A stretch of 64,000 nt of DNA from JAFAHD01 sp035654355 (GCA_035654355.1 DASRXC010000118.1:13940-77939); one strand, 5' to 3'; counted from the stretch's first letter, positions 1-8,192 are shown. Notes: generated by a model not told the origin, from the letters alone. Made by a program: numbers and translations.

Positions 1-198
1 CTGACCCTCAAGGGCAACATCGAGCACTACTCATACCTGGACGCTCAGGACTGCTTCGTGCGCGCGATCGCCGCGTACAACGCGGGAACGGGCGCGGTGG
101 ATCGCTACGGCGGCGTGCCTCCCTACGACGAGACGGTGAACTACGTGTTCAAAGTCATCTCGCTCTGGCGCCACCTCACGGGCCAGGATTCGGATTGA
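1..198 (+). CDS. Lytic transglycosylase, C-terminal end (partial)
   Basis: The frame is open from the left edge, so only the last 65 residues are visible, ending at TGA 196-198. The segment RAIAAYNAGTGAV followed by YGGVPPYDETVNYV is the typical end of an SLT/GH23 (Slt/MltE-like) catalytic domain, where AYNAG and the YGGVPPYxET loop shape the glycan groove. Known of the family: these enzymes cut the MurNAc-GlcNAc bond of peptidoglycan with 1,6-anhydro product formation, in the periplasm or cell wall. The N-terminus and any signal peptide lie outside the window. It converges with the TatA-like gene and overlaps its 3' end by 23 bases. Confidence 0.85.
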   Translation: MTLKGNIEHYSYLDAQDCFVRAIAAYNAGTGAVDRYGGVPPYDETVNYVFKVISLWRHLTGQDSD

Positions 199-553
199 GC
201 GGCGCCTCCGGCGTTTGCGGCTGCTCGGGCGTCGGTTCATCCTCGGCGTGCAGCGGCGCGCCCGGCATCTCCAAGGCGTAATCGGTTTCCATCGAACGTT
301 CGCGCAACGTGTCGTCGGGCCCGGCGCTATCGCCCGCCGGCGCCGTCTGATCGTATGTCGGCGGAGACCAAGTCGGCGCGGGATGGTCGGATGCAGCAGC
401 GGCCCGCTCCATCTCTGACATAAATGAATTGGTCGTCGCCTGCACGTGGCGCATCGCATCGCCGAGCTGGCGCGCGATCCGAGGCAGATGCTCGGGTCCG
501 AACAGCAGCAGCGCGACGACGAAGATGAGGATGGTGTCCGAAGGGCTCAGCAT
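176..553 (-). CDS. tatA: Twin-arginine translocase TatA/TatB-family protein
   Basis: A 125-aa protein with one N-terminal membrane segment (about residues 7-20) running into FGPEHLPRIARQLGDAMR, the FGP hinge and amphipathic helix of the TatA/TatB family. The rest is a Pro/Ala/Glu-rich, probably disordered tail. Known role: TatA proteins oligomerise with TatC to move folded proteins with RR signal peptides across the cytoplasmic membrane. The FGP-E-LP form is often seen in TatB, so A versus B cannot be settled here, and no tatC is in the window. A carbonic anhydrase with an RR-type signal (2373-3143) is a possible client; that link is inference. Confidence 0.85.
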   Translation of the reverse strand: MLSPSDTILIFVVALLLFGPEHLPRIARQLGDAMRHVQATTNSFMSEMERAAAASDHPAPTWSPPTYDQTAPAGDSAGPDDTLRERSMETDYALEMPGAPLHAEDEPTPEQPQTPEAPLNPNPGP

Positions 554-661
554 GTATTTTTAGGCCGTAGGACAAACTTTGTCCAGCCGACTGCGCCTCC
601 CTGGTCTCCCGCTCATTTGCCCACTCGTCGCCGTTCGACGCCCGCCTGGCGGGGAGTTTTA

Positions 662-1141
662 TTGAAGATCTTCTACACCAAGGGTCAGCGTGAAGACCCG
701 GTCGCTTCGCTCGCGACGCTCAAGAAGATCCTTGCGCGCTTTGCGCACCATTACGTTTTTTACGAGATGTCCGCCCGCCACCGCAGCACACGCCAGCTCT
801 TCTCGGTCAAGAACGTGTTCGCGCTCGGACAGATCGAGGTGAGCGGCCAAAACGATCTGGTCGTGACGCTCTTCGACGCCAACAACCCCGCGCACTCGAT
901 CGAGATCCTCAATCCGCACGCGATGCGGATCTACGACGAGGGTAAGACGTTCGCCGTCGCGTTCTATACTGACGAAGCCGGCGATTTCGACGTGCGCTAC
1001 TACCTGCGCGACGAAGGCGAGGAGGGCAAGACGCAGCCGCGCACCGCTCTCGAGCGCATTTCGCTGCCCCAGCTGTTCGAGTATTTGGAGGATATCAAGA
1101 AGGCGGAAGTCGTCGAGGTCGTCGAGCCGGGCAAACGCTAG
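662..1141 (+). CDS. Conserved hypothetical protein, 159 aa
   Basis: Start chosen at TTG 662 because GGGGAG lies about 6 bases upstream; the frame is open further upstream but that part reads as non-coding. The product begins MKIFYTKGQREDPVASL and is soluble, with no signal peptide or membrane helix. It alternates predicted strands and acidic helices and ends in an acidic stretch (EDIKKAEVVEVVEPG). I do not recognise the family. It is divergent from the TatA-like gene and its stop overlaps the end of the TPR gene by 4 bases. The even codon use and good ribosome site support a real gene; function unknown. Confidence 0.7.
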   Translation: MKIFYTKGQREDPVASLATLKKILARFAHHYVFYEMSARHRSTRQLFSVKNVFALGQIEVSGQNDLVVTLFDANNPAHSIEILNPHAMRIYDEGKTFAVAFYTDEAGDFDVRYYLRDEGEEGKTQPRTALERISLPQLFEYLEDIKKAEVVEVVEPGKR

Positions 1142-1617
1142 GGTCGCCGGCGCTTGCCTGCGAGAAAATCCCAGAACGATCCGTTTTCCAGCCTCGAGGC
1201 GAGACGCAGCTCGCGCACCGACTCGCCGACGCGGCCCTCACGCTTGAGCAGCACCGCGTAGTTGTGGTGGGCGAGCGCGTAGTCCGCGTCAGCGGCGATC
1301 GCGGTCTCGTAACGCTCGCGTGCCTCGTCCAGCCTCCCGGCTTCCAAGGCGAGATTGCCGAGATTCGTCAGCGCGGGCGCATTTTTCGGATCCGCGGCCA
1401 GCGACGCTTCGAAATCAGCCGCGGCGCCGATGCGGTCTTGGAGCCGAAGACGGCACACGCCGCGCTTGCTCAGCGCCTCTGCAAGCCGCTCGCCGGCCTG
1501 TGCGGCTTCACTGAACAGCTCGATCGCTCGGTCGTACTCGCGTTCCGCGAGCGCCTGCAATCCGCGCTCGAAGGGCGTTGATGGACCCTTGTGAAACCCG
1601 CTCGACCCGATGCGCAT
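1138..1617 (-). CDS. TPR-repeat protein
   Basis: The product (159 aa from ATG 1617) is built almost entirely of tetratricopeptide repeats: about residues 17-50 (FERGLQALAEREYDRAIELF), 51-84, 85-118 (AALTNLG-type) and 119-150 (ALAHHNYAVLLKREGR). The A8-G/N-Y-x-x-A-x-x-x-Y/F pattern is clear. TPRs mediate protein contacts; no partner is indicated. No signal peptide is seen with this start. An upstream extension exists but would overlap trmD further on the opposite strand, so the ATG giving only an 8-base divergent overlap is preferred. It converges with the unknown gene at 662-1141. Confidence 0.75.
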   Translation of the reverse strand: MRIGSSGFHKGPSTPFERGLQALAEREYDRAIELFSEAAQAGERLAEALSKRGVCRLRLQDRIGAAADFEASLAADPKNAPALTNLGNLALEAGRLDEARERYETAIAADADYALAHHNYAVLLKREGRVGESVRELRLASRLENGSFWDFLAGKRRRP

Positions 1618-2311
1618 CGACATCGTCACGCTATTTCGTGCATTTTTCGAGCCTATCATCTCCGGCAGCATCCTTGGGCGGGCGCAAGAAAAGCGACTCG
1701 TCGACATCCGCGTCCACGACCTCTGGCGCTATGTGCCACCGGGCGAGCGGGCGGATGACGCCCCGTATGGTGGCGGTGCAGGCATGGTCATGCGTTTGGG
1801 CCCGCTCATCTCATGCCTCGAGGACGTACTAGGGGCAGACCTGCGGGTGCCGGACCGCACGCGCGTCATCGTGCCGTCGCCTTCGGGCGCGCGTTTCGAT
1901 CACGCGATGGCGGCGCAGTGGTCTGCATTGGAGCACCTCATCATCGTGTGCGGCCATTACGAAGGCATCGACGAGCGCTTCTTCGAGCTGGTACCCGCGA
2001 TCGAAGTTTCGTTGGGCGACTTCGTGCTGACCGGCGGCGAGATCCCCGCCTTGGCATTCGTCGACGCGTGCGTGCGGCTCGTGCCCGGTGCCATCGCCGC
2101 GCAAAGTGCCGCGGAGGATTCCTTCGCGCAGGGTCAGCTCGATTGGCCGCACTACACGCGGCCGGCGGTGTTTCGCGGCATTGGCGTTCCTGAGGTTCTG
2201 CTTAGCGGCGATCACGGCAAGATCGCCGTCTGGCGCAGCGAGCAAGCGCGGACGCGCACGAGCACACGTCGCCCAGACCTCGAACCAGCGCGCGAAAATG
2301 ACGCGAGTTAA
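1610..2311 (+). CDS. trmD: tRNA (guanine37-N1)-methyltransferase TrmD
   Basis: A 233-aa protein starting MRIDIVTLFRAFFEPIISGS, the standard TrmD N-terminus. APYGGGAGMVM (about residue 53), VCGHYEGIDERF (about 112) and SLGDFVLTGGE (about 133) are the deep-trefoil-knot motifs that bind S-adenosylmethionine. TrmD methylates G37 next to the anticodon and prevents +1 frameshifting. Length is near the usual 230-250 aa. In most bacteria trmD lies in rpsP-rimM-trmD-rplS; here rimM is not directly upstream and a carbonic anhydrase separates it from rplS. Confidence 0.97.
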   Translation: MRIDIVTLFRAFFEPIISGSILGRAQEKRLVDIRVHDLWRYVPPGERADDAPYGGGAGMVMRLGPLISCLEDVLGADLRVPDRTRVIVPSPSGARFDHAMAAQWSALEHLIIVCGHYEGIDERFFELVPAIEVSLGDFVLTGGEIPALAFVDACVRLVPGAIAAQSAAEDSFAQGQLDWPHYTRPAVFRGIGVPEVLLSGDHGKIAVWRSEQARTRTSTRRPDLEPARENDAS

Positions 2312-2372
2312 GGTTTAGCGCAGCCGCGCGTCGAAACTTCACTGCAGAGCAGACAAAGGAGATTTGTAGTAG

Positions 2373-3143
2373 ATGAAACGACGCGAGCTTCTTCGCACTC
2401 TCGGCGCCGGGTTGCTGACATGCACGGTCTGCAGCGCTTTGCGGCCGCCATCCGCGCGCGCCGACGTGCATTGGAGCTACAGCGGCGCGGGCGGGCCCGA
2501 TCATTGGGGGACGCTCGAGTCGGATTTCGCGGTCTGTGCGAGCGGTTCGCAGCAATCTCCCGTCAACATCGCCGGCGCGGTTCCGACTTCGATCGGCGAA
2601 TTGGAGATCGACTACCGCCCGACGGAGCTCAAGATCCTCAACAACGGGCACACGGTACAAGTGAACTACGACGACGGCAGCACGCTCGCGGTGCGCGGCA
2701 GCGCGTACATGATCAAGCAATTCCATTTCCATACGCCGAGCGAGCACACTGTGGACGGGAAGCACGCCGACATGGAGCTGCACATCGTCCACCAGGATAC
2801 GAGCAACAATTACGCGGTGCTCGGCGTGTTTATGGACGAGGGAGCGGAGAACAAGACTCTCAAGGCGATCTGGTCGGCTATGCCGTTCAAAGAGACAGGC
2901 GAAAAAACGATCACCGGCATCTGGATCAACGTCGCCGACCTGCTGCCTGCGGCGCGCGGCTACTATGAATACACGGGCTCGCTCACGACGCCGCCGTGCT
3001 CGCAGAGCGTCCGCTGGCTGGTATTGTCGCAATCGATCACGCTTTCAAGCGCGCAGATCGCCACGTTCAGACGCGCGTTCCCGATGAATGCGCGGCCCGT
3101 GCAGCCGCTGAACTCGCGCACGATCTTCTGGCAGAAGGCCTAG
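2373..3143 (+). CDS. Alpha-carbonic anhydrase, exported
   Basis: A 256-aa alpha-class carbonic anhydrase that interconverts CO2 and bicarbonate. The zinc ligands are visible as H118 and H120 in FHFHTPSEH and H137 in ELHIVHQ. SQQSPVNI (about 59-66) and TTPPCS are other family signatures, and C55 plus the Cys of TTPPC could form the usual disulfide. The N-terminus MKRRELLRTLGAGLL with a hydrophobic core is a likely twin-arginine signal, so the enzyme should act outside the cytoplasmic membrane. An AAAGGAGA ribosome site precedes the ATG. It interrupts the common trmD-rplS pair, which suggests insertion of an accessory gene. Confidence 0.95.
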   Translation: MKRRELLRTLGAGLLTCTVCSALRPPSARADVHWSYSGAGGPDHWGTLESDFAVCASGSQQSPVNIAGAVPTSIGELEIDYRPTELKILNNGHTVQVNYDDGSTLAVRGSAYMIKQFHFHTPSEHTVDGKHADMELHIVHQDTSNNYAVLGVFMDEGAENKTLKAIWSAMPFKETGEKTITGIWINVADLLPAARGYYEYTGSLTTPPCSQSVRWLVLSQSITLSSAQIATFRRAFPMNARPVQPLNSRTIFWQKA

Positions 3144-3168
3144 TCGCAGAGAAGGGGCATCCTGCTGC

Positions 3169-3198
3169 TTGCCGCCCGCTTGAACGGTGTGTTATACT
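3169..3198 (+). promoter_or_regulatory. Predicted sigma70-type promoter of rplS
   Basis: TTGCCG (3169-3174) and TATACT (3193-3198) are separated by 18 bases, a good housekeeping-sigma match placed in the only sizeable gap before rplS. Transcription would start near 3205 and give a leader of about 90 nt. Seen in sequence; activity is inferred. Confidence 0.6.
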
Positions 3199-3234
3199 TG
3201 TCTGCGTTTCGCATTTAGGCTCCAGTTCATAGCT

Positions 3235-3268
3235 GCGGCGTCGCACCTTGCGAGGACGGCGCTTTTTT
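3235..3268 (+). terminator. Terminator-like hairpin inside the rplS leader
   Basis: GC-rich arms around a CCT loop (CGTC and GCA pairing with TGC and GACG, with a 3-base bulge and an outer GCG/CGC clamp) are followed at once by six T residues (3263-3268). It sits 26 bases upstream of the rplS ATG and downstream of the predicted promoter, so it could act as an attenuator instead of ending an upstream operon. It may equally end carbonic anhydrase read-through. Confidence 0.5.
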
Positions 3269-3293
3269 CGCGGCCCCTGAGGAACCCGTTATC

Positions 3294-3650
3294 ATGAATC
3301 TCGCCAGTATCATCGGCCAGGGAAACGCCAAGGCGCGCCCCGTCGACTTCGCGCCGGGCGACACGGTCAAGGTGCACACGCGCGTCACCGAAGGCAATAA
3401 GGAACGCATCCAAGCGTTTGAGGGTGTGGTCGTCGAGCGCCGCCACGGCGGCCCGAACGCGACGTTCACCGTGCGCCGGCTGTCTCACGGCGTCGGCGTC
3501 GAGCGCTCGTTCTTGATCCATTCGCCCAAGGTCGAGAAGATCGAAGTCGTACGCCGCGGCAGCGTGCGGCGCGCTAAGCTCTTCTATCTGCAAGAACGAG
3601 TCGGCAGCAAAGCCACGCGGATCCGGGAACAGAAACAAACCGCGCAGTGA
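3294..3650 (+). CDS. rplS: 50S ribosomal protein L19
   Basis: A 118-aa protein with the L19 pattern: FAPGDTVKVHTRVTEGNKERIQAFEG near residue 18, RRHGGPNATFTVRRLSHGVGVERSF, then HSPKVEKIEVVRRGSVRRAKLFYLQ. L19 sits at the interface of the 30S and 50S subunits. Length is the family norm. It has its own predicted promoter and leader hairpin, and its TGA overlaps the GTG start of lepB by 4 bases, so the two are translationally coupled. Confidence 0.98.
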   Translation: MNLASIIGQGNAKARPVDFAPGDTVKVHTRVTEGNKERIQAFEGVVVERRHGGPNATFTVRRLSHGVGVERSFLIHSPKVEKIEVVRRGSVRRAKLFYLQERVGSKATRIREQKQTAQ

Positions 3651-4339
3651 GCCCGGGGGCGCTCCTTCTCATCATCGGGCTGTTGTTGGTGGCGCGGGTC
3701 GTCATCGGCGTTCGCCCGGTCACTGTTCCCGACGACAAGCAGCGCTTGGTCGTGCGCGAGTATCTCGATGCGTTCATCGTCGCTGGAATCGTCGCGCTCG
3801 TCCTCATGCAGTTCGTGGTTCGCACGTTTTGGATCCCATCGGGTTCGATGCTACCGACGCTCGATATCAACGACGTCCTCCTTGCGAACGAGCTGCAGTA
3901 TCGGCTCTCGAATCCGAAGGACGGGCAAGTCGCGGTGTTCGCGCCGCCGCCGCAATTGGGCACGACCGACTTCATCAAACGCGTCATGGCGGTGCCTGGT
4001 GACACGATAAAGATAAAAGACGGCGTCGTCGTCCGCAACGGTGAGAAACTCGAAGAGCCGTATGTCGCCAAAGGCAACCATCCGAACTACGACCTCGAGA
4101 TCAAGAATTACGGCATCTATGTCGATGGCATGCCGCTAGACCCGCAACGCTCGCAGGTTCCACCGAAGTCCGCCTGGCAGGCGCCCGACCGAGTGCCCGC
4201 AGGCTACTACGTGATGCTAGGCGACAATCGCAACGATTCGGACGACAGCCACCTGTGGGGTTTCTTGCGGCGCGATCAATTCGTCGGCCATGCGTTTTTT
4301 GTGTTCTGGCCTCCCAAACGCGTCGGAACTCTGAAGTAA
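3647..4339 (+). CDS. lepB: Signal peptidase I (first copy)
   Basis: A 230-aa membrane protease that removes signal peptides from exported proteins. Two membrane segments are visible (about 4-21 and 41-59). The catalytic Ser is S67 in PSGSMLPTL and the general-base Lys is K111 in IKRVMAVPGD. The C-terminal GDNRNDSDDSHLWG is the conserved box E. The start is GTG 3647, overlapping rplS by 4 bases. A longer periplasmic insert (about 130-180) than in the second copy at 6034-6744 suggests the two differ in substrate preference; that is inference. Confidence 0.95.
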   Translation: MSPGALLLIIGLLLVARVVIGVRPVTVPDDKQRLVVREYLDAFIVAGIVALVLMQFVVRTFWIPSGSMLPTLDINDVLLANELQYRLSNPKDGQVAVFAPPPQLGTTDFIKRVMAVPGDTIKIKDGVVVRNGEKLEEPYVAKGNHPNYDLEIKNYGIYVDGMPLDPQRSQVPPKSAWQAPDRVPAGYYVMLGDNRNDSDDSHLWGFLRRDQFVGHAFFVFWPPKRVGTLK

Positions 4340-4422
4340 CTGGGTACGTTGTTTGGTGTGTGCCGAGGTGGGCGCAAGCGCTGACAGCGCTTGAAAGCTC
4401 GGCAGCACCCCGGAGGAACTAC

Positions 4423-4749
4423 ATGCGTACCCTTATCGTGCTCGCGGCCGCGCTGATCGCGTCCGCCGCGTTCGTCAGTTCGACCGCCGCACCGGCACGC
4501 GCGAACATCAATTCTTATTGGACCGGCACCATCACACACGTCTCGACCGAGAATCTCAAGGTCAAGAACAAGGCGGGCGATGAGCTCAGCTTTTTGATCG
4601 TGCCCAAGTTCAAGAACGTCTGGTCGGACGACGGCAAGACGACCTACCAAATGTCGTACCTCAAACCCGGCATGGAAGTGAAAGTGACCTACGACCAAAA
4701 GGCGCTTGGCGCGCGCCACGCCGACAAGATCGTCGTCCTAAAGTCGTAA
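4423..4749 (+). CDS. Small exported protein of unknown function
   Basis: A 108-aa product from ATG 4423, preceded by CGGAGGA 8 bases upstream. Residues 1-27 (MRTLIVLAAALIASAAFVSS, then TAAPARA) form a Sec signal peptide with an Ala-x-Ala cleavage site. The mature part (about 80 aa) is a compact beta-rich domain: YWTGTITHVSTENLKVKN, DELSFLIVP, then GMEVKVTYDQK. This resembles an OB-like small periplasmic domain (DUF5666-type), but I cannot name the family firmly. It follows lepB by 83 bases, and may be co-transcribed with it. Confidence 0.75.
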   Translation: MRTLIVLAAALIASAAFVSSTAAPARANINSYWTGTITHVSTENLKVKNKAGDELSFLIVPKFKNVWSDDGKTTYQMSYLKPGMEVKVTYDQKALGARHADKIVVLKS

Positions 4750-4770
4750 CCAGCTAACTTCCCCGAATGT

Positions 4771-4793
4771 GCGGCGCCGGCATGTGGCGCCGC
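4771..4793. terminator. GC-rich hairpin between convergent genes
   Basis: GCGGCGCC and GGCGCCGC form a perfect 8-bp stem around a 7-base loop. It lies in the 50-base gap between the small exported protein and the MFS gene, which converge. No long T run follows on either strand, so it may be a weak bidirectional terminator or a 3'-end stabiliser. Confidence 0.5.
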
Positions 4794-4799
4794 CGTCGG

Positions 4800-6026
4800 T
4801 TATCGGCTTTCGTCGCGCAGAGCCGCGAAGATCGACGCCCCGAGCGCGATGATCAAAAAGCCGAACGTCGAGACGATGACCGGCAAACGCGGCCCGTGCA
4901 GGTCCGCAAGCGAGCCGCCGATCAGCGTGCCGGGCACGACGCCGATGAGCGCGATCAGCCGGACTGCCGCGAACACGCGGCCGATCTTCTCGTGCGGCGT
5001 GATGCGTATGCGCCAGCTTATGATCTGCGTCGTCTCAAACGTGCCGCCAAGGTTGGCCAACATCCAAAAGAAGACCGCGAACCACAGACTGTGAGCGAAG
5101 ACCACCGGTACGAAGATCAGACCGTCGAGCGCGTATGCGATCAGCAGTGCAGGTCCGAACCGCCAGCGCCCCGCGGTCGCGCCTCCCAGCAGCGAGCCGC
5201 CGATCGAACCGAGCGCGAGCGCGCCATACGCCAGACCTACTTGCGCGTCGCTTGCGTGGAACTCGAGTTTGAGGAACGGGATGAATACCGCGCCGGCCAT
5301 CATGCCGAAGAAGTTGAGCAAGAAGCTGCAATAGGCGACGATCCACATCACGCGATCGTCATGCATGAAGCGGAAACCCTCGACGATGTCCGCCCAGATC
5401 TCCCGCATCGAGGGCGGAGCGCCGGGTTGGTCGGGGCCCATGGTCGGCACTAGCGCCAGCGAGACCTGCGACGTCAAATACGTCAGCGAGTTCGCCACGA
5501 GCGCCGGCAGCGGACCGCCGAGCGAGAAGAGCAGCCCGCCGAGCGGCGGCGCGACGAGATTCGATGTCTGCTCGACAGCGAGCAAGGCCGCGACCGCGCG
5601 CCCCGAACGCGCGGTACCGACCAAGTATGGGATGCTCGCGGACTGACCACCTAAGAAGATCGCGGCGGCGATCGAGACGACGACGATTCCGGTATAGAGC
5701 ACCCACAACGTCAATGCGTGGCGCCAGTAGAGGAACGCGAAGAGTCCGATGACCGCAAAACGCACGAAGTCGCAGGCGATCATCAAACGCCGCCGGTCGA
5801 GCCGGTCGGCGAGCGAGCCACCGACGAGCCCGAACAACGAGAATGGCAGAAACTCGAGCGCGTATGTGACGCCGAGCCACAGTCCGGAGCCGGTGAGATC
5901 GAAGACGAGCAGCGGAATGGCGAGCGTGCGTAGGCCGTCGCCGAGATAGCTCAGCAATTGGCCCGAGAAATACAGTGAAAAACTACGCTCAGCAAAAATG
6001 CTGCGCGTGGTATCCGCACGCGCCAT
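4800..6026 (-). CDS. MFS transporter, EntS/MFS_3-like exporter
   Basis: A 408-aa polytopic protein with about 12 hydrophobic segments. The cytoplasmic loop GGSLADRLDRRRLMIACDFVR (about 65-85) is the major-facilitator motif A. Overall it resembles the MFS_3 group (EntS siderophore exporter, macrolide efflux MefA relatives), which use the proton gradient to export small molecules. Substrate is unknown. It is read opposite to its neighbours between two signal peptidase genes and looks like an insertion into the lepB-rbgA-rnhB cluster. Its ATG start is 8 bases from the chosen start of the second lepB. Confidence 0.88.
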   Translation of the reverse strand: MARADTTRSIFAERSFSLYFSGQLLSYLGDGLRTLAIPLLVFDLTGSGLWLGVTYALEFLPFSLFGLVGGSLADRLDRRRLMIACDFVRFAVIGLFAFLYWRHALTLWVLYTGIVVVSIAAAIFLGGQSASIPYLVGTARSGRAVAALLAVEQTSNLVAPPLGGLLFSLGGPLPALVANSLTYLTSQVSLALVPTMGPDQPGAPPSMREIWADIVEGFRFMHDDRVMWIVAYCSFLLNFFGMMAGAVFIPFLKLEFHASDAQVGLAYGALALGSIGGSLLGGATAGRWRFGPALLIAYALDGLIFVPVVFAHSLWFAVFFWMLANLGGTFETTQIISWRIRITPHEKIGRVFAAVRLIALIGVVPGTLIGGSLADLHGPRLPVIVSTFGFLIIALGASIFAALRDESR

Positions 6027-6033
6027 CTCGAGG

Positions 6034-6744
6034 ATGTTCGCGTCTCGGAACGGAACACCTCATTCCGTGCGACAGCCGGTCCCACGCTGGCACGGGCGCG
6101 GTCAACTCGATCCGACCGCCGCATACGCCATCGTCGCCGACGCGAATGGTCTCTCAGGTCCGGCGGGCGCCGAGATCCCGGCGCCGTCGCCACTTCTGCG
6201 CACCGCCGTCCGCATTATCAAGCTCGCACTTGAAGCGTTCGCGCTGCTGGTCTTGGTGTCGCTGTTCTTCATCCGCTTGCCTCAAGTCGACGGGCACTCG
6301 ATGGAGCCGCACCTGCTGGCAGGCGAGCACGTGCTCATCAACACCGCCGCGTACGACTTGCGATTCGGCTCGGGCGAACGGCCGTTGTTCGACATCGCGC
6401 TCGCACCGATCGCGCGCGGCGACGTCATCGCGTTCATGCACGCAACTGACGGGCCGCCGCAAGTCTACCTTAAGCGCGTCATCGGTCTTCCTGGCGATTC
6501 CGTCTCGATCGCGCAGGGCACCGTGTGGGTGAACGGACATCAGCTAGCCGAGCCGTATGTCGTGATGGGCGACCGCACGACGATGGCGCCGACGCGCATT
6601 CCGGCGCGCTCGGTTTTCGTGCTCGGCGACAATCGCGGTGAATCAGACGACTCGCGCGCCTTCGGCGCGGTGCCGCGCACGGCCGTGATCGGGCGAGCCG
6701 CACTTGTCGTATGGCCGCTCAACCGTGCCGCACGCATCCGGTAA
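6034..6744 (+). CDS. lepB: Signal peptidase I (second copy)
   Basis: A 236-aa S26-family signal peptidase. One membrane helix (about 61-80) precedes VDGHSMEPHLL with catalytic S89, then YLKRVIGLPGD with K147, and VLGDNRGESDDSRAFG. All catalytic boxes are intact. It has a long, Pro/Gly-rich cytoplasmic N-tail and only one clear membrane segment, unlike the first copy. The frame is open upstream to 5998, but that would overlap the divergent MFS gene; ATG 6034 avoids this. It overlaps rbgA. Confidence 0.9.
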   Translation: MFASRNGTPHSVRQPVPRWHGRGQLDPTAAYAIVADANGLSGPAGAEIPAPSPLLRTAVRIIKLALEAFALLVLVSLFFIRLPQVDGHSMEPHLLAGEHVLINTAAYDLRFGSGERPLFDIALAPIARGDVIAFMHATDGPPQVYLKRVIGLPGDSVSIAQGTVWVNGHQLAEPYVVMGDRTTMAPTRIPARSVFVLGDNRGESDDSRAFGAVPRTAVIGRAALVVWPLNRAARIR

Positions 6745-7531
6745 AGAAAAAGCACAGGCGAGCTGGTTCCCCGGCCATATGGCTGCGGGATTGCGCGCGC
6801 TCGAGTCGCTGGCGACCCTCATCGATGTGGTACTGGAAGTTCGCGATGCGCGCGCTCCGGCCGCCAGCGCGGCGGCGCTGCCCGCGCGTCTGCGCGGGAA
6901 AACGCGCATGGTGCTGCTCAACCGCGCCGATCTTGCCGATGAGGCGCTGACGCGCCGGTGGCTTACATCGTTGGGCACGCGCCACGAGACGTTCGCGACG
7001 ATCGGCACTCAGGCATCAAGCGTGCGCCCCGTACGCGATGCGCTTGCGCGCCTCCCGCGCCGCCGACCGACGCTGCATGTTGCGGTCATCGGCGCCCCCA
7101 ACACCGGCAAGTCGTCTATCATCAACGCGTTAGCGCGGCGTAAGGCGGCGATCGCCGAAAACCGAGCGGGCGTCACGCGGCACGTGCGCTGGCTCGCGCT
7201 GGGACCAGGCATCCAGCTCCTGGACACACCCGGAGTGCTCGCGCCGAAAATCGTCAGCCGCGACGCGGCGTGGAAGCTGGCCGCCACCGGATGCCTTCCG
7301 GAATCCGCATACGATCCGGAAGACGTCGTCGAACATCTGGCCGCGTGGCTTCGCGCGCACGGCGCAGCGCGTGCCGCAGAACAGGCCGATGTCGAGGTTT
7401 TCGCACGCGCCCGCGGGATGCTGCGGAAGGGCGGCGAAGTCGACCGCGCCGGCGCCGCGCGCAAGATCCTCACGGAACTGCGCGCCGGAACGCTTGGACG
7501 CTTCACGTTTGAAGTCCCAGACGAGGCCTAG
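6725..7531 (+). CDS. rbgA: Ribosome biogenesis GTPase RbgA/YlqF
   Basis: A circularly permuted GTPase of about 268 aa. WFPGHMAAGLRAL near the N-terminus is the RbgA/YlqF signature. The G motifs come in permuted order: NRADL (G4), then GAPNTGKSS (G1, P-loop) and DTPG (G3). RbgA drives late 50S assembly. The start is uncertain: GTG 6725 is used, TTG 6704 is possible, and both lie before the conserved PGHM and overlap lepB. It is followed by rnhB after one spacer base, the common bacterial order. Confidence 0.93.
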   Translation: MPHASGKEKAQASWFPGHMAAGLRALESLATLIDVVLEVRDARAPAASAAALPARLRGKTRMVLLNRADLADEALTRRWLTSLGTRHETFATIGTQASSVRPVRDALARLPRRRPTLHVAVIGAPNTGKSSIINALARRKAAIAENRAGVTRHVRWLALGPGIQLLDTPGVLAPKIVSRDAAWKLAATGCLPESAYDPEDVVEHLAAWLRAHGAARAAEQADVEVFARARGMLRKGGEVDRAGAARKILTELRAGTLGRFTFEVPDEA

Positions 7532-7532
7532 C

Positions 7533-8192
7533 GTGACTCCGAAGGAACGGCAGCGCTTGCGACGGCTGCACGCCTACGAACGCGCCGCTTGGGAAGGCGG
7601 CGCGCGTTTCATCTGCGGCATTGACGAGGTCGGGCGCGGTCCGCTTGCCGGTCCCGTCGTCGCCTGCGCAGTCGTCATCGAGCAGCCTCTTCGTCTTGAA
7701 TTCCTCAAAGACAGCAAGCTCGTCACTGAATTGCGGCGCGCTGAGCTCGACGTCAGCATCCGCGAGCAAGCTGTGTGCGTTTCGCTGGGCTGGGTCGACC
7801 ATGAGGAGATCGACCGCATCAACATCCTTGCCGCGACCAAGCTCGCGATGAACCGCGCGATCGCAGGGTTGGCTCAAGCGCCCTGCCGCGTGCTCATCGA
7901 TGCGCTATCCATCCCTGGTTGCCCCTATCCGCAGACGCCGATCATCGGCGGAGACCGCAAGTCGGCAGCGATCGCCGCGGCGAGCATCGTTGCCAAAGTC
8001 GCGCGCGACGCGCACATGACCGCGATGGACGCTCTGTATCCGGGCTACGGTTTCGCCGAGCACAAAGGATACAGCACGTCATCGCATTTCGATGCGCTCG
8101 ACCGGCTCGGACCGTGCACGATTCATCGCCGATCCTTTATGCCTGTCGTCTCGCCCCGGCTGAGGTTCGTGTACGAGGCGGGCGCCTCGTGA
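7533..8192 (+). CDS. rnhB: Ribonuclease HII
   Basis: A 219-aa enzyme that cleaves RNA in RNA-DNA hybrids and excises single ribonucleotides from DNA. ICGIDEVGRGPLAGPVVA holds the catalytic Asp-Glu pair, followed by KDSKL, the DALSIPG strand Asp, and GDRKSAAIAAASIVAKVARD, all classic RNase HII motifs. The GTG start is 1 base past the rbgA stop; an open frame further upstream overlaps rbgA and is not used. Its TGA overlaps the GTG of yraN by 4 bases. Confidence 0.96.
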   Translation: MTPKERQRLRRLHAYERAAWEGGARFICGIDEVGRGPLAGPVVACAVVIEQPLRLEFLKDSKLVTELRRAELDVSIREQAVCVSLGWVDHEEIDRINILAATKLAMNRAIAGLAQAPCRVLIDALSIPGCPYPQTPIIGGDRKSAAIAAASIVAKVARDAHMTAMDALYPGYGFAEHKGYSTSSHFDALDRLGPCTIHRRSFMPVVSPRLRFVYEAGAS

